Assembly: GCF_900109655.1 (NCBI RefSeq)
Contig: NZ_FOAT01000015.1
Location: 1-64,000, forward strand
Length of the DNA stretch: 64,000 nt
DNA from: Hominimerdicola alba
Lineage (GTDB): Bacteria; Bacillota; Clostridia; Oscillospirales; Ruminococcaceae
Reading direction: 5' to 3'
Shown: piece by piece, positions 25,183 through 33,831 of the stretch
How positions within the stretch are numbered: position 1 is the stretch's first letter
Layout of the letters: the number at the start of each line of letters is the position of its first letter
The notes under the pieces: generated by a model
Told to the model about the DNA's origin: nothing
Seen by the model: only the letters and a program-made list of their open reading frames with translations
The model's database searches: none
Translations under genes and position numbers: made by a program

Positions 25183-25629
25183 ATGAACAAAAAAAAGATT
25201 ATTGCAGGTCTTGTTAGCGCAGTAACTGCTTTCAGCGCCCTCGGAGTTATATCTGCAAATGCAAATGCTACAAAATTTAAAAAATTTGTTAAACCGTACT
25301 TTGGAGACGTTATAAGATACGATTTAACTATGGATCAAGTTAGGATAGTATATAAAGGCCACAGACCTTCAGAAACGTATCGTCGTGGTGATGTTAATGG
25401 AGACGGACAGTTAAATGTTACTGATATAGTTAAGATATCTGCTGCAATTAGAGAGAAAACTACATTAAATCCGAAAGAACTTTGCCGTGCTGATGTTAAT
25501 GGTGATAAATATATTAATGAAGCAGATTTTTTCATACTTTCTGATAAAATAACGGGAGTAAGTAATTTTAACGAACCATATTGGCATTCTATAAATACAG
25601 CTGATGTTAAATTGGCTATTTTTGAATAA
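25183..25629 (+). CDS. Small secreted dockerin protein
   Basis: 148 residues. A signal peptide (KKKIIAGLVSAVTAFSALG, cleavage near ANA) is followed by a short linker (~30 residues) and a type I dockerin with two EF-hand-like repeats, DVNGDGQLNVTD and DVNGDKYINEAD, each leading into a helix. Dockerins bind cohesins of a scaffoldin. There is no catalytic domain, so it may be an adaptor or a regulatory dockerin, as seen in ruminococci. The ATG at 25183 follows GGAGG; an ATG 15 bases upstream precedes the site. It stands alone with promoter, operator and terminator. Confidence 0.85.
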   Translation: MNKKKIIAGLVSAVTAFSALGVISANANATKFKKFVKPYFGDVIRYDLTMDQVRIVYKGHRPSETYRRGDVNGDGQLNVTDIVKISAAIREKTTLNPKELCRADVNGDKYINEADFFILSDKITGVSNFNEPYWHSINTADVKLAIFE

Positions 25630-25662
25630 TCCTCTTCATTAGTAACTATCTGGTTTTTCAAA

Positions 25663-25688
25663 AACATCCGGAATTTTCCGGGTGTTTT
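25663..25688 (+). terminator. Terminator of the small dockerin gene
   Basis: AACATCCGGAA pairs with TTCCGGGTGTT around TT, one G-T pair, followed by seven T. Confidence 0.88.
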
Positions 25689-25764
25689 TTTGTTTTTTCC
25701 GTTCATTACTACGTCAGTTATTTGACAAGCTTAGGGTGGATATTATCCACAGAAATCAATTTTA

Positions 25765-26083
25765 AAAAACGATATTCAAAATCATCTGAGTTTCCATAAG
25801 GCAGTCAAACATAATATTCGAGATAACGGTCTTGGAATTGTTCCTTGTTTTAAAGGTTTTAATTAAATTGATAGCTGCTTTCCTGAACATATTCAGACTT
25901 TGCTGAACATCTTTACCTATACTCTGCACCAATCTTCTTAAAAATGTACATCGAGCAGCCAGTGCATATATTTGTTGATACTGTCTGTTTTTAAATGGAT
26001 GAAGATCATTCGTCGGTGATAAGATGAAAAGGTGTTGCCGTAAAAACGTTTTCGAGTGCGTAGCCAGGCGGAAATATCCGAAT
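25765..26083 (-). pseudogene. Unrecognised open stretch, possible gene relic
   Basis: A minus-strand frame stays open for about 106 codons (GYFRLATHSKTFLRQHLF to MILNIVF) but lacks a start codon with a ribosome site. A second frame (73 codons from 26159) overlaps it. The two read on from each other as if a frameshift had occurred near 26085. No family recognised; chance is possible in AT-rich DNA. The rest of 25690-26392 has no supported gene. Confidence 0.25.
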
Positions 26084-26392
26084 TATCCATATGTACATTC
26101 AGTAATGACCTATAGTCATAATTAGATAGTTTGAACGGTAAAATATTTATTATATTCATATTATATTATATTATTCATATTATACTGTGTGGTTTTGTAT
26201 AGTTTATTTGCAAATCCATCACATCTCTTTTATTGAAATGACTAAATCACCGTGATATAATGTATAAGGTAAAAGAGTAAACGTTTGCGACTCCAATTTT
26301 ACTATGACTGTGCGCCGATCCGTAAAAGTACGGCGACACTATCCACCGCAAAACAAAAAAACATAAACTTATTTTTTAAGGAGAAGACAATT

Positions 26393-27967
26393 ATGTCCAA
26401 CAGAATTATGAAAAAAACACTCGCCAGTGCGCTGGCTATAATCAGTGCAGCAACATTCGTACCCGGTTCCGTTATCGGCACTACCATCGCACCTATAGCT
26501 ATAACCGCAAGCGCTGAAGTAGTAAGCGGCAATTACACCTATGAGGAGCTTTCCGACGGCACTATCAGTATCACAAAGTACACCGGTACCGAAAGCAAAG
26601 TTGAGATCCCTGTTAAGATCGATGGTAAGACCGTTACTAAGATCGGTAACCAGGCTTTTATGGGCAACAAAAATATAACAGAGGTATATTTTACCAATTC
26701 CATTAATTCGGTCGGTGAATTTGCATTCTGCAGCTGTACTGCTCTTAAGACCGTGTATTGCAGCAACAACGTTAAAACTATCGGACGCGGCGCTTTCGCA
26801 AGTTGCACAAGTCTCACTGATCTTTATAATTTCAGTGGACTGGAAACTATAGAAGAGGGTACATTCCAGAGATGTACCAGCCTTACTTGTTTTTTGATTC
26901 CTACGAATGTTAAAAATATCGGTACAGGCGCTTTTCAGGAGTGTACAAATCTTGAAAAAGTTGGCATTTCCGGTACCACTGTCGGCAAGAAAGCTTTCTA
27001 CAATTGCGAGAAACTTACAACTATAGAATATATGAGTGATGTTGTTGATATCAAAGATTACGCATTCTACGGTTGTTCAAGCCTGAGCAAACTGTCTGAA
27101 TGCCCAGAGCTGGAAACTATCGGCGATTATGCATTTTTCGGTTGTTCAAGCTTGAGTGAACTCTCTGATGGATACCAAAGTCTGAAAACTATTGGAAATT
27201 CTGCTTTCGGTTCTTGTACTGCATTAACTGAACTGAATCTGATCCCTTTTACAAAGTTGACTTCTATCGGCAATGATGCGTTTGCTAACTGCAAACTGCT
27301 CGAAGCAGTTGAACTTCCTGAGAACCTTACAACTCTGGGCAAGAGAACATTTGCAAACTGCCACGCACTGAAAGGGGTAGACATATACTCCAAGAAGCTC
27401 ACCACTATCCCTCAGGCTGCTTTCGCTACAACAGGCATAGTTTCTTTCACAATTCCCGAGGGCGTAACTGATATCGATGACGCAGCATTCTATACCTGCA
27501 AATCACTCACCAAGGTAACTCTGCCCAAGAGCCTGACTACCATCGGTGACAAGTCATTCGGCGCTTGTACTTCTCTGAAAAACGTTATATACAACGGCAC
27601 AAAGGCTCAGCTGGCTTCTATAGCTGTAGGTTCTGACAACACTGCTCTGACTGGCGCTGCTATCACTTACAACAATTCTTCAGCAAGCACATATCCTGTT
27701 GTAACAAACGTTCTGTACAACTCTCAGTATCATCAGTTCCAGCTCACATGGACACCTGTAGAAGGTGCTCAGAACTACGGTATTGCTGTATACCTGGCAG
27801 GCAGATGGAAGGTACAGACCCAGAGCATAGCTGCTTCTAATACTACCTTCGTATCTCCCAAGCTGACTCCCGGCAAGTCCTACAAGGTCGTTGTAGCTGC
27901 TAAGGTAAACGGCAAGTGGGATACTTCCAACCTCAGCAAGAGAGCTGTTACTGTTACCATAAAGTAA
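26393..27967 (+). CDS. Secreted BspA-type leucine-rich-repeat protein
   Basis: 524 residues. The signal peptide (MKKTLASALAIISAATFV) ends near TASA. A short beta segment then leads into about 13 LRR_5 repeats of the BspA type, each with a TIGxxAFxxC-L core (for example IGNQAFMGN, IGRGAFASCTSL, IGDYAFFGCSSL). A C-terminal fibronectin III-like domain (QFQLTWTPVEGAQNYGIAVY to SNLSKRAVTV) closes it. Such proteins act in surface binding to host or substrate. There is no dockerin or LPXTG. The ATG at 26393 follows AAGGAGA. A terminator follows. Confidence 0.9.
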   Translation: MSNRIMKKTLASALAIISAATFVPGSVIGTTIAPIAITASAEVVSGNYTYEELSDGTISITKYTGTESKVEIPVKIDGKTVTKIGNQAFMGNKNITEVYFTNSINSVGEFAFCSCTALKTVYCSNNVKTIGRGAFASCTSLTDLYNFSGLETIEEGTFQRCTSLTCFLIPTNVKNIGTGAFQECTNLEKVGISGTTVGKKAFYNCEKLTTIEYMSDVVDIKDYAFYGCSSLSKLSECPELETIGDYAFFGCSSLSELSDGYQSLKTIGNSAFGSCTALTELNLIPFTKLTSIGNDAFANCKLLEAVELPENLTTLGKRTFANCHALKGVDIYSKKLTTIPQAAFATTGIVSFTIPEGVTDIDDAAFYTCKSLTKVTLPKSLTTIGDKSFGACTSLKNVIYNGTKAQLASIAVGSDNTALTGAAITYNNSSASTYPVVTNVLYNSQYHQFQLTWTPVEGAQNYGIAVYLAGRWKVQTQSIAASNTTFVSPKLTPGKSYKVVVAAKVNGKWDTSNLSKRAVTVTIK

Positions 27968-28010
27968 GCTTTAACAACTTCCAAAAAATATAACCACATT
28001 GTTTGGTGAA

Positions 28011-28045
28011 AAGCCGGCGGTCTTATTCGGGACTGCCGGTTTTTC
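28011..28045 (+). terminator. Terminator of the LRR protein gene
   Basis: AAGCCGGCGGTC pairs with GACTGCCGGTTT around TTATTCGG with one mismatch, then TTT. Confidence 0.8.
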
Positions 28046-28155
28046 ATGTTATTCGGATATGCTCAAAAAAATCCATAATGAAAAAAGGCATCACACCGTT
28101 CGGTATGAACGCGATATCTTTTCTCAGTATATATCAGTTATGCAAAAACAACAGG

Positions 28156-28323
28156 TCACATTTTAAGTACCGATATCGCATCGGTGATGGTCTTTTCGAG
28201 GGCTTCCCTGCCATAAGCGTCCACCAGGGTTTCGGCTTTTTGGCAGTACAGAAACCTATGATATCAGCCTCTTTCATGAGCATATTTGTCATTTCAAGGC
28301 TGGGTATGATATCTTCAGGAAAC
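28156..28323 (-). pseudogene. Decayed gene fragment next to tRNA-Leu
   Basis: On the minus strand the frame LFPEDIIPSLEMTNMLMKEAD continues only after a shift into CQKAETLVDAYGREALEKTI and DAISVLKM, then stops at TGA. The pieces read as one protein C-terminus broken by a frameshift and cut off by the tRNA terminator. I do not recognise the family. The rest of 28046-28336 shows nothing else. Confidence 0.4.
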
Positions 28324-28336
28324 AAGGCAACAAAAA

Positions 28337-28363
28337 AACTCGTAAACAAATCGTTTACGAGTT
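28337..28363 (-). terminator. Terminator after tRNA-Leu
   Basis: AACTCGTAAAC (28337-28347) and GTTTACGAGTT (28353-28363) form a perfect 11-base stem, followed on the minus strand by a T-run. Confidence 0.85.
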
Positions 28364-28368
28364 TTGAA

Positions 28369-28455
28369 TGGTGCAGGTAAGAAGACTTGAACTTCCACGA
28401 GGTTGCCCCCACTAGCACCTGAAGCTAGCGCGTCTGCCTATTCCGCCATACCTGC
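28369..28455 (-). tRNA. tRNA-Leu (anticodon CAG)
   Basis: 87 bases with encoded CCA. The acceptor stem is GCAGGTA/TACCTGC, the anticodon stem CTAGC/GCTAG holds loop TTCAGGT (anticodon CAG), a long variable arm (GTGGGGGCAACCTCGT) marks class II, and the T-loop is GTTCAAG. All stems pair. It is followed by a terminator. Confidence 0.95.
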
Positions 28456-28641
28456 ATTTTTTATTTTGTTTTTGTTGTGTCCCTCACAACAGTATCTATT
28501 ATATCACAGTCTTCCTATAAAGTCAACCCCTTTTGAAAATTTTTATTAAAAACCTTTTGTGAATTGCTTTTGCGACTTAACATTTATTACGATAAAAAAC
28601 ACCCCGCGCTGTCCCGCGCAGGGTGCCTTAATATATCAAGT

Positions 28642-29145
28642 TTATGGAATATCGTTTCCGGTCATTATAACTTTCATAAAGCCTTTCTTCCTGCTCAGTA
28701 TTCCTATAACGAAAACGCCGATAATGCTTACACAGATAAATTCACCTAGGGATACGTACACTACGCTCTCCCAGAATGGCAGACCTTGTATGAAATGCAG
28801 TTCGGCGGCGATCACAAAACCATTTATCACCACAGGGAATATCGACGCGACCAGCAGGTTGATCTTTTCTCTGAATGCGTATATCAGAACCGCAGAGGCA
28901 AGGGTAGCCATTGAGCCGAATCCCACATCAGCAAAGCCCAGCGAGCTCATCATATTTGAAATAAAACAGCCTACCGTCAGGGAGAATATATAATCCTTGT
29001 TGAAAAAACACAGCAGCATCAGCAATTCTGAAATCCTCAGCTGCACCTGATCATAGGCAAGCGGTGCGCACAATATGGTCAGCAGCACGTACAGCGCTGT
29101 CATCACACCGATGTTCATCATTCTTCGTGAATTGATAAGTTCCAT
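28642..29145 (-). CDS. queT: Queuosine-precursor transporter QueT
   Basis: 167 residues with about five membrane segments. The QueT signature is near the start: YDQVQLRISELLMLLCFFN. QueT is the substrate-binding S component of an energy-coupling-factor importer for preQ1 or related 7-deazaguanines. It follows the aldolase terminator at 29195-29222. queH at 54177 acts in the same salvage and modification pathway. No preQ1 riboswitch was recognised in the 60-base leader. Confidence 0.9.
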   Translation of the reverse strand: MELINSRRMMNIGVMTALYVLLTILCAPLAYDQVQLRISELLMLLCFFNKDYIFSLTVGCFISNMMSSLGFADVGFGSMATLASAVLIYAFREKINLLVASIFPVVINGFVIAAELHFIQGLPFWESVVYVSLGEFICVSIIGVFVIGILSRKKGFMKVIMTGNDIP

Positions 29146-29194
29146 CGCCAGCCCTCCGTTTCAGCGTACAGGATCACAAACCCGTTCTTAAAAA

Positions 29195-29222
29195 AGCCGC
29201 CTGCCGCATAAAGCAGCAGGCT
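29195..29222 (-). terminator. Terminator after fba
   Basis: AGCCGCCTGCCGC pairs with GCAGCAGGCT, with small bulges. On the minus strand it is followed by TTTTTTAAG. Confidence 0.8.
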
Positions 29223-29242
29223 GACCGAATAATTTACTTGAA

Positions 29243-30106
29243 TTAAGCCTTGCCAACAGAACCGAACAGTTCCATCTTCTCCTTGACCTTAGCCTTGATA
29301 GCCTCAAAGCCGGGAGCCAGCAGCTTTCTGGGATCGAAGCCCTTGCCCTGCTTGTCCTTGCCAGCCTCAACGTAGCCTCTTGTAGCGTCAGCAAATACCA
29401 GCTGGCACTCAGTGTTAACGTTGATCTTAGCTACGCCCAGGGAGATAGCCTTAGTGATCATATCATCGGGGATACCTGTACCGCCGTGCAGTACCAGAGG
29501 CATATCGCCAACAGTCTTGTTGATAGCCTCGAGAGTCTCAAAGCTCAGACCCTCCCAGTTATCGGGATATACACCGTGGATGTTGCCGATACCTGCAGCC
29601 AGGAAGTCAACACCCAGATCAGCGATCTGCTTGCACTCAGCAGGATCTGCGCACTCGCCCTTACCGATAACGCCGTCCTCTTCGCCGCCGATAGCGCCGA
29701 CCTCAGCCTCGATGGAGAGACCCAGACCGTGAGCTACATTAACGAGCTCGGTTGTCTTAGCAACGTTCTCGTCGATAGGGAAATGAGAACCATCGAACAT
29801 TATAGAAGTAAAGCCTGCCTTGATGCACTTGTAGCAGCCCTCATAGGAACCGTGGTCAAGGTGCAGAGCAACAGGAACAGTGATGCCCAGAGACTTATCC
29901 ATAGCAGCTACCATAGCAGCAACAGTCTCGAAACCGCACATATACTTACCTGCGCCTTCGGATACACCGAGGATAACAGGCGAATTCAGCTCCTGAGCAG
30001 TCAGCAGGATAGCCTTTGTCCACTCAAGGTTGTTGATGTTGAACTGACCAACTGCGTACTTACCAGCTCTTGCCTTATCAAGCATTTCTTTAGCATTAAC
30101 TAACAT
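29243..30106 (-). CDS. fba: Class II fructose-bisphosphate aldolase
   Basis: 287 residues of the zinc-dependent aldolase family, which splits fructose 1,6-bisphosphate in glycolysis. Visible sites are LHLDHGSYEGC (zinc His and catalytic Asp), FDGSHFPIDEN, EAEVGAIGGEEDG, GNIHGVYP, LVLHGGTGIPDD and INVNTECQ. The length is standard. The ATG at 30106 follows GGAGG. A sigma-A promoter lies about 50 bases upstream and a terminator downstream. Codons are strongly biased, as in a highly expressed gene. Confidence 0.97.
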   Translation of the reverse strand: MLVNAKEMLDKARAGKYAVGQFNINNLEWTKAILLTAQELNSPVILGVSEGAGKYMCGFETVAAMVAAMDKSLGITVPVALHLDHGSYEGCYKCIKAGFTSIMFDGSHFPIDENVAKTTELVNVAHGLGLSIEAEVGAIGGEEDGVIGKGECADPAECKQIADLGVDFLAAGIGNIHGVYPDNWEGLSFETLEAINKTVGDMPLVLHGGTGIPDDMITKAISLGVAKINVNTECQLVFADATRGYVEAGKDKQGKGFDPRKLLAPGFEAIKAKVKEKMELFGSVGKA

Positions 30107-30152
30107 TATAAAATACCTCCAAAAAAATAATTATGGATTTTTTGCCATATCT

Positions 30153-30181
30153 ATTATACATCATATCAACATGGATTTCAA
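30153..30181 (-). promoter_or_regulatory. fba promoter
   Basis: Minus strand TTGAAA (30181-30176), 17-base spacer, TATAAT (30158-30153). Confidence 0.82.
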
Positions 30182-30260
30182 GTGTATTTCCCTGATTTAA
30201 CATTCTGTCTACATTTTCTTAACACGGTTAGTCATAACTGACTGTCATACCGTTCTGATA

Positions 30261-30968
30261 TTACAGAGCGTTCCAGTATACAAAGAATATCAGCACACAG
30301 CCCCAGGCATTTCCTGTTTCTTTTCTGACTATCAGCATACCGTAAATCAGTATCAGCGCACACACCATTTCAAGGAAAGCATCAGGTGTAACACCTACCA
30401 CACCGTGGACCAATATGCACATCACAGCGCAGAAGAATGCGCCCGTGTCCCAGAACCTGTATTTTGAGGGAAACAGTTCGCTGAACTTGTCGCGTATGAC
30501 CACATAGTTGAAGCCCTCAAAAAATCCCCAGAACAGCGCGGTTATCAGAAGTCCCGTCACCTTGATGGGCAGGCTTTCTTCCAAAAGCTGCGGTGTCATG
30601 GACATATCGTAAAACGGGAACCATGGATGAACGTGTCCTCTTGCCAGATTATAGATGAAGTCGGGCACACAGCATAACAGGCTTAAAAGAAGTGCAGGCA
30701 GAAGATTTTTGGTATTCAGCCCGAATTTCGTAAATTTCTCACGCCTTAAGATACAGACTATCGTTATGCCAAGCCCCGCTATCGCAAACTGACCGCAAAG
30801 CGCCGTCACGCACAGCCTTTTCATCAACGGTTTGCTGAGGTCATATGAATATGCGTTTATTCTGTTTGCAAAAAGCAAGACCGCAAAACTCACCAATCCG
30901 ATAATGATGAGATCTGCGATCAGCTGCTTTTTTCTTGCCCTATCGGGCTTTTTTATCGTTGTCTCCAT
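30261..30968 (-). CDS. CPBP-like membrane protein
   Basis: 235 residues with about seven membrane helices. FWGFFEGFNYVVIRDKFSELFP resembles the EExxxR region of CPBP (Abi) membrane proteases, but only one Glu is present, and CAVMCILVHGVVGV could carry the later His motif. It is either a diverged CPBP protein or an unrelated integral membrane protein. It follows the 177-aa gene by 13 bases and is probably co-transcribed with it. Confidence 0.55.
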   Translation of the reverse strand: METTIKKPDRARKKQLIADLIIIGLVSFAVLLFANRINAYSYDLSKPLMKRLCVTALCGQFAIAGLGITIVCILRREKFTKFGLNTKNLLPALLLSLLCCVPDFIYNLARGHVHPWFPFYDMSMTPQLLEESLPIKVTGLLITALFWGFFEGFNYVVIRDKFSELFPSKYRFWDTGAFFCAVMCILVHGVVGVTPDAFLEMVCALILIYGMLIVRKETGNAWGCVLIFFVYWNAL

Positions 30969-30981
30969 TTTTGTTTATCAC

Positions 30982-31515
30982 TTATCCTTTCTCCTCCAGA
31001 CAAAGCCTGCACCCATACAAAGATACCAGCATACCCTTATGCTTTTCACAAGTCGGGAAATCTCTCAGGATATACTCCTTGCCGATCTCGGGGAACCATG
31101 ACAGCCATTCGTTCAGCTCATCTTCATTTACATATTCCACCGTCATCTGATCGACGAGTTTACCGAAGCTTTCGAGCCACGGTATAACAAGCTCTTCTAT
31201 GAGCGGATATCTGCGCCTGTCCCACCAGAGCTTGGTTTTGGCAGCCTCTATGCAACGCAGTATGAACGCTTTCTCGCTATCAAAGCCCGCCTTTGTCCAG
31301 GGCATTTCCGCTATCTCAAAACCTACGTTGCCCATCCCACATATATTCGTATGCTGTAGAGTCAGCCAGATGATAAGCTGCTTTTCACGTTCTGTCTCAG
31401 CCAGTGCAGACCCCGCCAGAACTATCGCGTCCAGAAATTCGTCCGATGCCGCATTGCCTAAACGAAAACATTCTTCAGCGGGAGAATTTCTGTGAACCAT
31501 AAAAGTATTAGCCAT
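30982..31515 (-). CDS. Hypothetical protein, 177 aa
   Basis: A soluble, mostly helical protein of unknown family. Features are FMVHRNSPAEECFRLG near the start, a Trp-rich middle (LWWDRRRYPLIEELVIPWLE) and a C-terminal four-Cys/His pattern (FPTCEKHKG, YGCRLCLEEKG) that may bind zinc. The start at 31515 follows ACGAGGTG; the longer form lacks a ribosome site. It precedes the CPBP-like gene. Confidence 0.72.
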   Translation of the reverse strand: MANTFMVHRNSPAEECFRLGNAASDEFLDAIVLAGSALAETEREKQLIIWLTLQHTNICGMGNVGFEIAEMPWTKAGFDSEKAFILRCIEAAKTKLWWDRRRYPLIEELVIPWLESFGKLVDQMTVEYVNEDELNEWLSWFPEIGKEYILRDFPTCEKHKGMLVSLYGCRLCLEEKG

Positions 31516-31630
31516 ATCACACCTCGTTCTTTCCAAATCGCATACGTTTGTGTGCATCATAGTTTCGGTGCTGTCGCCATTCTATCCTAAGAACAGCAAA
31601 TGTCCGTCACTGCCAATAATTATGAATTGC

Positions 31631-32203
31631 TCAAACCTCGTACATCTGAATGACCTTGCGTGCAACTTCAAGCTTTGTGCAGCGCATATCCATAGCTTCT
31701 TTCTCGATATACCTGTGCGCCTGCTGTTCGGTGAAACCAAGATACTGCATCAGTGCCAGTTTTGCGCGGTTCACTGAACGTATCTCCTCCAGCTTTTTCT
31801 GCAGCTTTATGTTTTCTGACTTTATGCCCAGCATACGCTTTCTCGCCGCCGCTGTGAATCTCATTGCGCGATAGAAAAGCTCGCGGTTCAGGGGTTTTGA
31901 TATTACCATAGCACCCACGTCTTCCACCTTGTCCGCAACATCTTCGTAAATATCGCTCTTTACCAAAAGTACGCACATCGCATCAGATGCGGAATAAACA
32001 AACTCTGCCAGATCGGAACCGTTCTCATCTGGCAGCGGACAGCTTACCACTATCATATCAAAATCCTGCTCCGATATTACACGCCTTGCGTCACGTCCCG
32101 TTGAAACAGTCGAGAACCTTACCCCGGGGAAAATCTCTTTCAGCTGACTTACAAGTGCAGATACGTGCTTGTCAGACCCTGCGGCTATAAGTATCCTGTC
32201 CAA
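31631..32203 (-). CDS. ANTAR-domain response regulator
   Basis: 190 residues. An N-terminal receiver-like domain (RILIAAGSDKHV, DMIVVSCPLPDENG, VISKPLNRE) lacks a clear phosphoacceptor Asp at the usual end of strand 3 (IVVSCPLPD), so it may sense by other means. A coiled linker leads to a C-terminal ANTAR domain (AKLALMQYLGFTEQQAHRYI, AMDMRCTKLEVARKVI) that binds RNA hairpins and blocks termination. The TTG start at 32203 follows AAAGGGGGAG. It follows glnA and a small gene, so nitrogen control by antitermination is likely. Confidence 0.88.
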   Translation of the reverse strand: MDRILIAAGSDKHVSALVSQLKEIFPGVRFSTVSTGRDARRVISEQDFDMIVVSCPLPDENGSDLAEFVYSASDAMCVLLVKSDIYEDVADKVEDVGAMVISKPLNRELFYRAMRFTAAARKRMLGIKSENIKLQKKLEEIRSVNRAKLALMQYLGFTEQQAHRYIEKEAMDMRCTKLEVARKVIQMYEV

Positions 32204-32253
32204 AATTTCTCCCCCTTTCAGAATAATAGGCTATAAGTGTTTCTATCTTTAAA

Positions 32254-32269
32254 AGAGCATTTCTGCTCT
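32254..32269 (-). terminator. Small hairpin before the ANTAR gene
   Basis: AGAGCA/TGCTCT stem with a 4-base loop, followed on the minus strand by TTTTAAAG. It is a weak terminator or possible target of the ANTAR protein. Confidence 0.4.
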
Positions 32270-32287
32270 GTTCCCGATCAAGAAAGA

Positions 32288-32512
32288 TCATATCTCTGTT
32301 TCAGCTTTCTGATCGGCAAAATGCTTTTCAAGAAGCTCCCGCACCATACCCGGTGTGACACTTTCCTCGGTATCACGGAACGGCGCACATATCCTGATCT
32401 TCTTATCTTCGGAAATTATGTTTATACGGTGACTTTCCTCAGTGACCCTGACGAACCAGTAGTACACCCTGTCATCGTAAACTATCCTGCGTTTTCCTTT
32501 TTTTGATACCAT
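32288..32512 (-). CDS. Small protein coupled to glnA, 74 aa
   Basis: 74 residues: a basic start (VSKKGKRRIVYDDRVYYWFVRV), strands, then ESVTPGMVRELLEKHF. No known family. Its ATG shares one base with the glnA stop (TAATG). It may modulate glutamine synthetase or be part of the nitrogen control unit, but this is position only. Confidence 0.7.
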   Translation of the reverse strand: MVSKKGKRRIVYDDRVYYWFVRVTEESHRINIISEDKKIRICAPFRDTEESVTPGMVRELLEKHFADQKAETEI

Positions 32513-33819
32513 TACAGAGTGTAGAAGTATCTCACTGTCTCGAACATTTCCTTGTTCTCGCAGACAGCATACTCCTTGGCTTCCTTCTCCTTTTCGTCCA
32601 GAACATGAGAAATAAGATTCTCGGAAAGCCTGTCTGCAAGGAATTCACTGCCCCTTGCCGCTTCGATAGCTTCATCGAGAGTTGCAGGAAGCTTTTCGGT
32701 AAGCTCCGCGATATTGTCGGGTGAAAGGTCGGTAGCCGAGCATAGCTCTTCACCGTTTAGCGCACCCTCAAGTGCGGCATAGATCACCAGACCCAATGCA
32801 AAATAAGGGTTGCAGGTGTTATCGGGAGAACGGAGTATCATGGCATTCTCATCGGTATTTATCATGGGCACTCTTATCAGCTGTGCGAAATTCTCGTGAG
32901 ACCATGTGATATACTTAGGTGCACGGGAAGTTCCAAGTCTGCTGTAAGAACTTGCAGTAGAGTTCAGGAAAAGAGTTATCTCCCTGACTCTTTTGAGTAT
33001 ACCGGCTATCATGGACTTAGCCTCGCTGCCGAGATCACCTCTGCGGGGCATGAAAATATTCTCCATACCCTTCATGCAAAGCAGCATGATATGCAGACCC
33101 GAACCAGGTCTGTCACAGAGTGGCTTGGGCATGAATGTAGCATACAGACCGTTTCTGTCCGCTACTGATTTTACTACGTTCTTGAATGTAACCAGATTAT
33201 CCGCCGCATTAAGGGCGTTGGAGTAACGGAAATCTATTTCGTTCTGACCCGGTCCGCTCTCATGGCGGGAGCTTTCGGGATAAATGTCCATCTGTTCGAG
33301 AGTCAGGCAGATATCTCTTCTCAGATTCTCACCCTTATCAGCAGGTGCAATATCACAGTAGCCCGCATAATCGTGAGGTATCTTTGTTATCTGACCGTTA
33401 TCGTTCTTCTCGAAGACATAGAACTCACAGGAAGTGCCTATCTGAAAATTATAGCCTTTTCCTCTTGCATACTCCACAGCATTTTTCAGGAATGCTCTGC
33501 CGTCGCCGTCAAAGACAGTGCCATCTGTGTATTTTATTGTACAGAAAAATCTCACTACCCTGCCCTGCTGAGGTCTCCACGGCAGCAGCGACAGCGTATC
33601 CGGGTCGGGGAAAAGCAGCAAATCGGTGCTTGAAAAATTCATAAAGCCGCTGAGCTTTGAAGCATCAAAAAGCAGTCCCTTCTGGAATATCTTCGGCAGT
33701 TCCGAAGCGGGTACTGATATACTTTTAAGTGCCCCGAAAATGTCGCAGAACATCAGCTTTATAAACTTTACATCATTTTCCTCAACGAACTGAAGTACTT
33801 CCCTCTCGGTATATTTCAT
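32512..33819 (-). CDS. glnA: Glutamine synthetase, type I
   Basis: 435 residues making glutamine from glutamate, ammonia and ATP. The N-terminal beta-grasp domain (VKFIKLMFCDIFGALKSISV) is followed by the catalytic domain: FYVFEKNDNGQ, GPGQNEIDFRY, GSGLHIMLLCMKG, NRxxxxRxP-type loop (SRLGTSRAPKYITWS) and RSPDNTCNPYFALG. Length fits the short GS-I alpha type without the adenylylation loop. The ATG at 33819 follows AAGGAGG. The operon order is membrane protein, glnA, 74-aa gene, ANTAR regulator. Confidence 0.95.
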   Translation of the reverse strand: MKYTEREVLQFVEENDVKFIKLMFCDIFGALKSISVPASELPKIFQKGLLFDASKLSGFMNFSSTDLLLFPDPDTLSLLPWRPQQGRVVRFFCTIKYTDGTVFDGDGRAFLKNAVEYARGKGYNFQIGTSCEFYVFEKNDNGQITKIPHDYAGYCDIAPADKGENLRRDICLTLEQMDIYPESSRHESGPGQNEIDFRYSNALNAADNLVTFKNVVKSVADRNGLYATFMPKPLCDRPGSGLHIMLLCMKGMENIFMPRRGDLGSEAKSMIAGILKRVREITLFLNSTASSYSRLGTSRAPKYITWSHENFAQLIRVPMINTDENAMILRSPDNTCNPYFALGLVIYAALEGALNGEELCSATDLSPDNIAELTEKLPATLDEAIEAARGSEFLADRLSENLISHVLDEKEKEAKEYAVCENKEMFETVRYFYTL

Positions 33820-33831
33820 TTCACTACCTCC

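Noticed and set aside
29146-29194. preQ1 riboswitch before queT
   Set aside because: The short leader lacks the preQ1-I core and mostly holds the aldolase terminator.
32254-32269. ANTAR dual-hexaloop antiterminator target before the ANTAR gene
   Set aside because: Only one small hairpin is present and its loop lacks the expected A1/G4 pattern.
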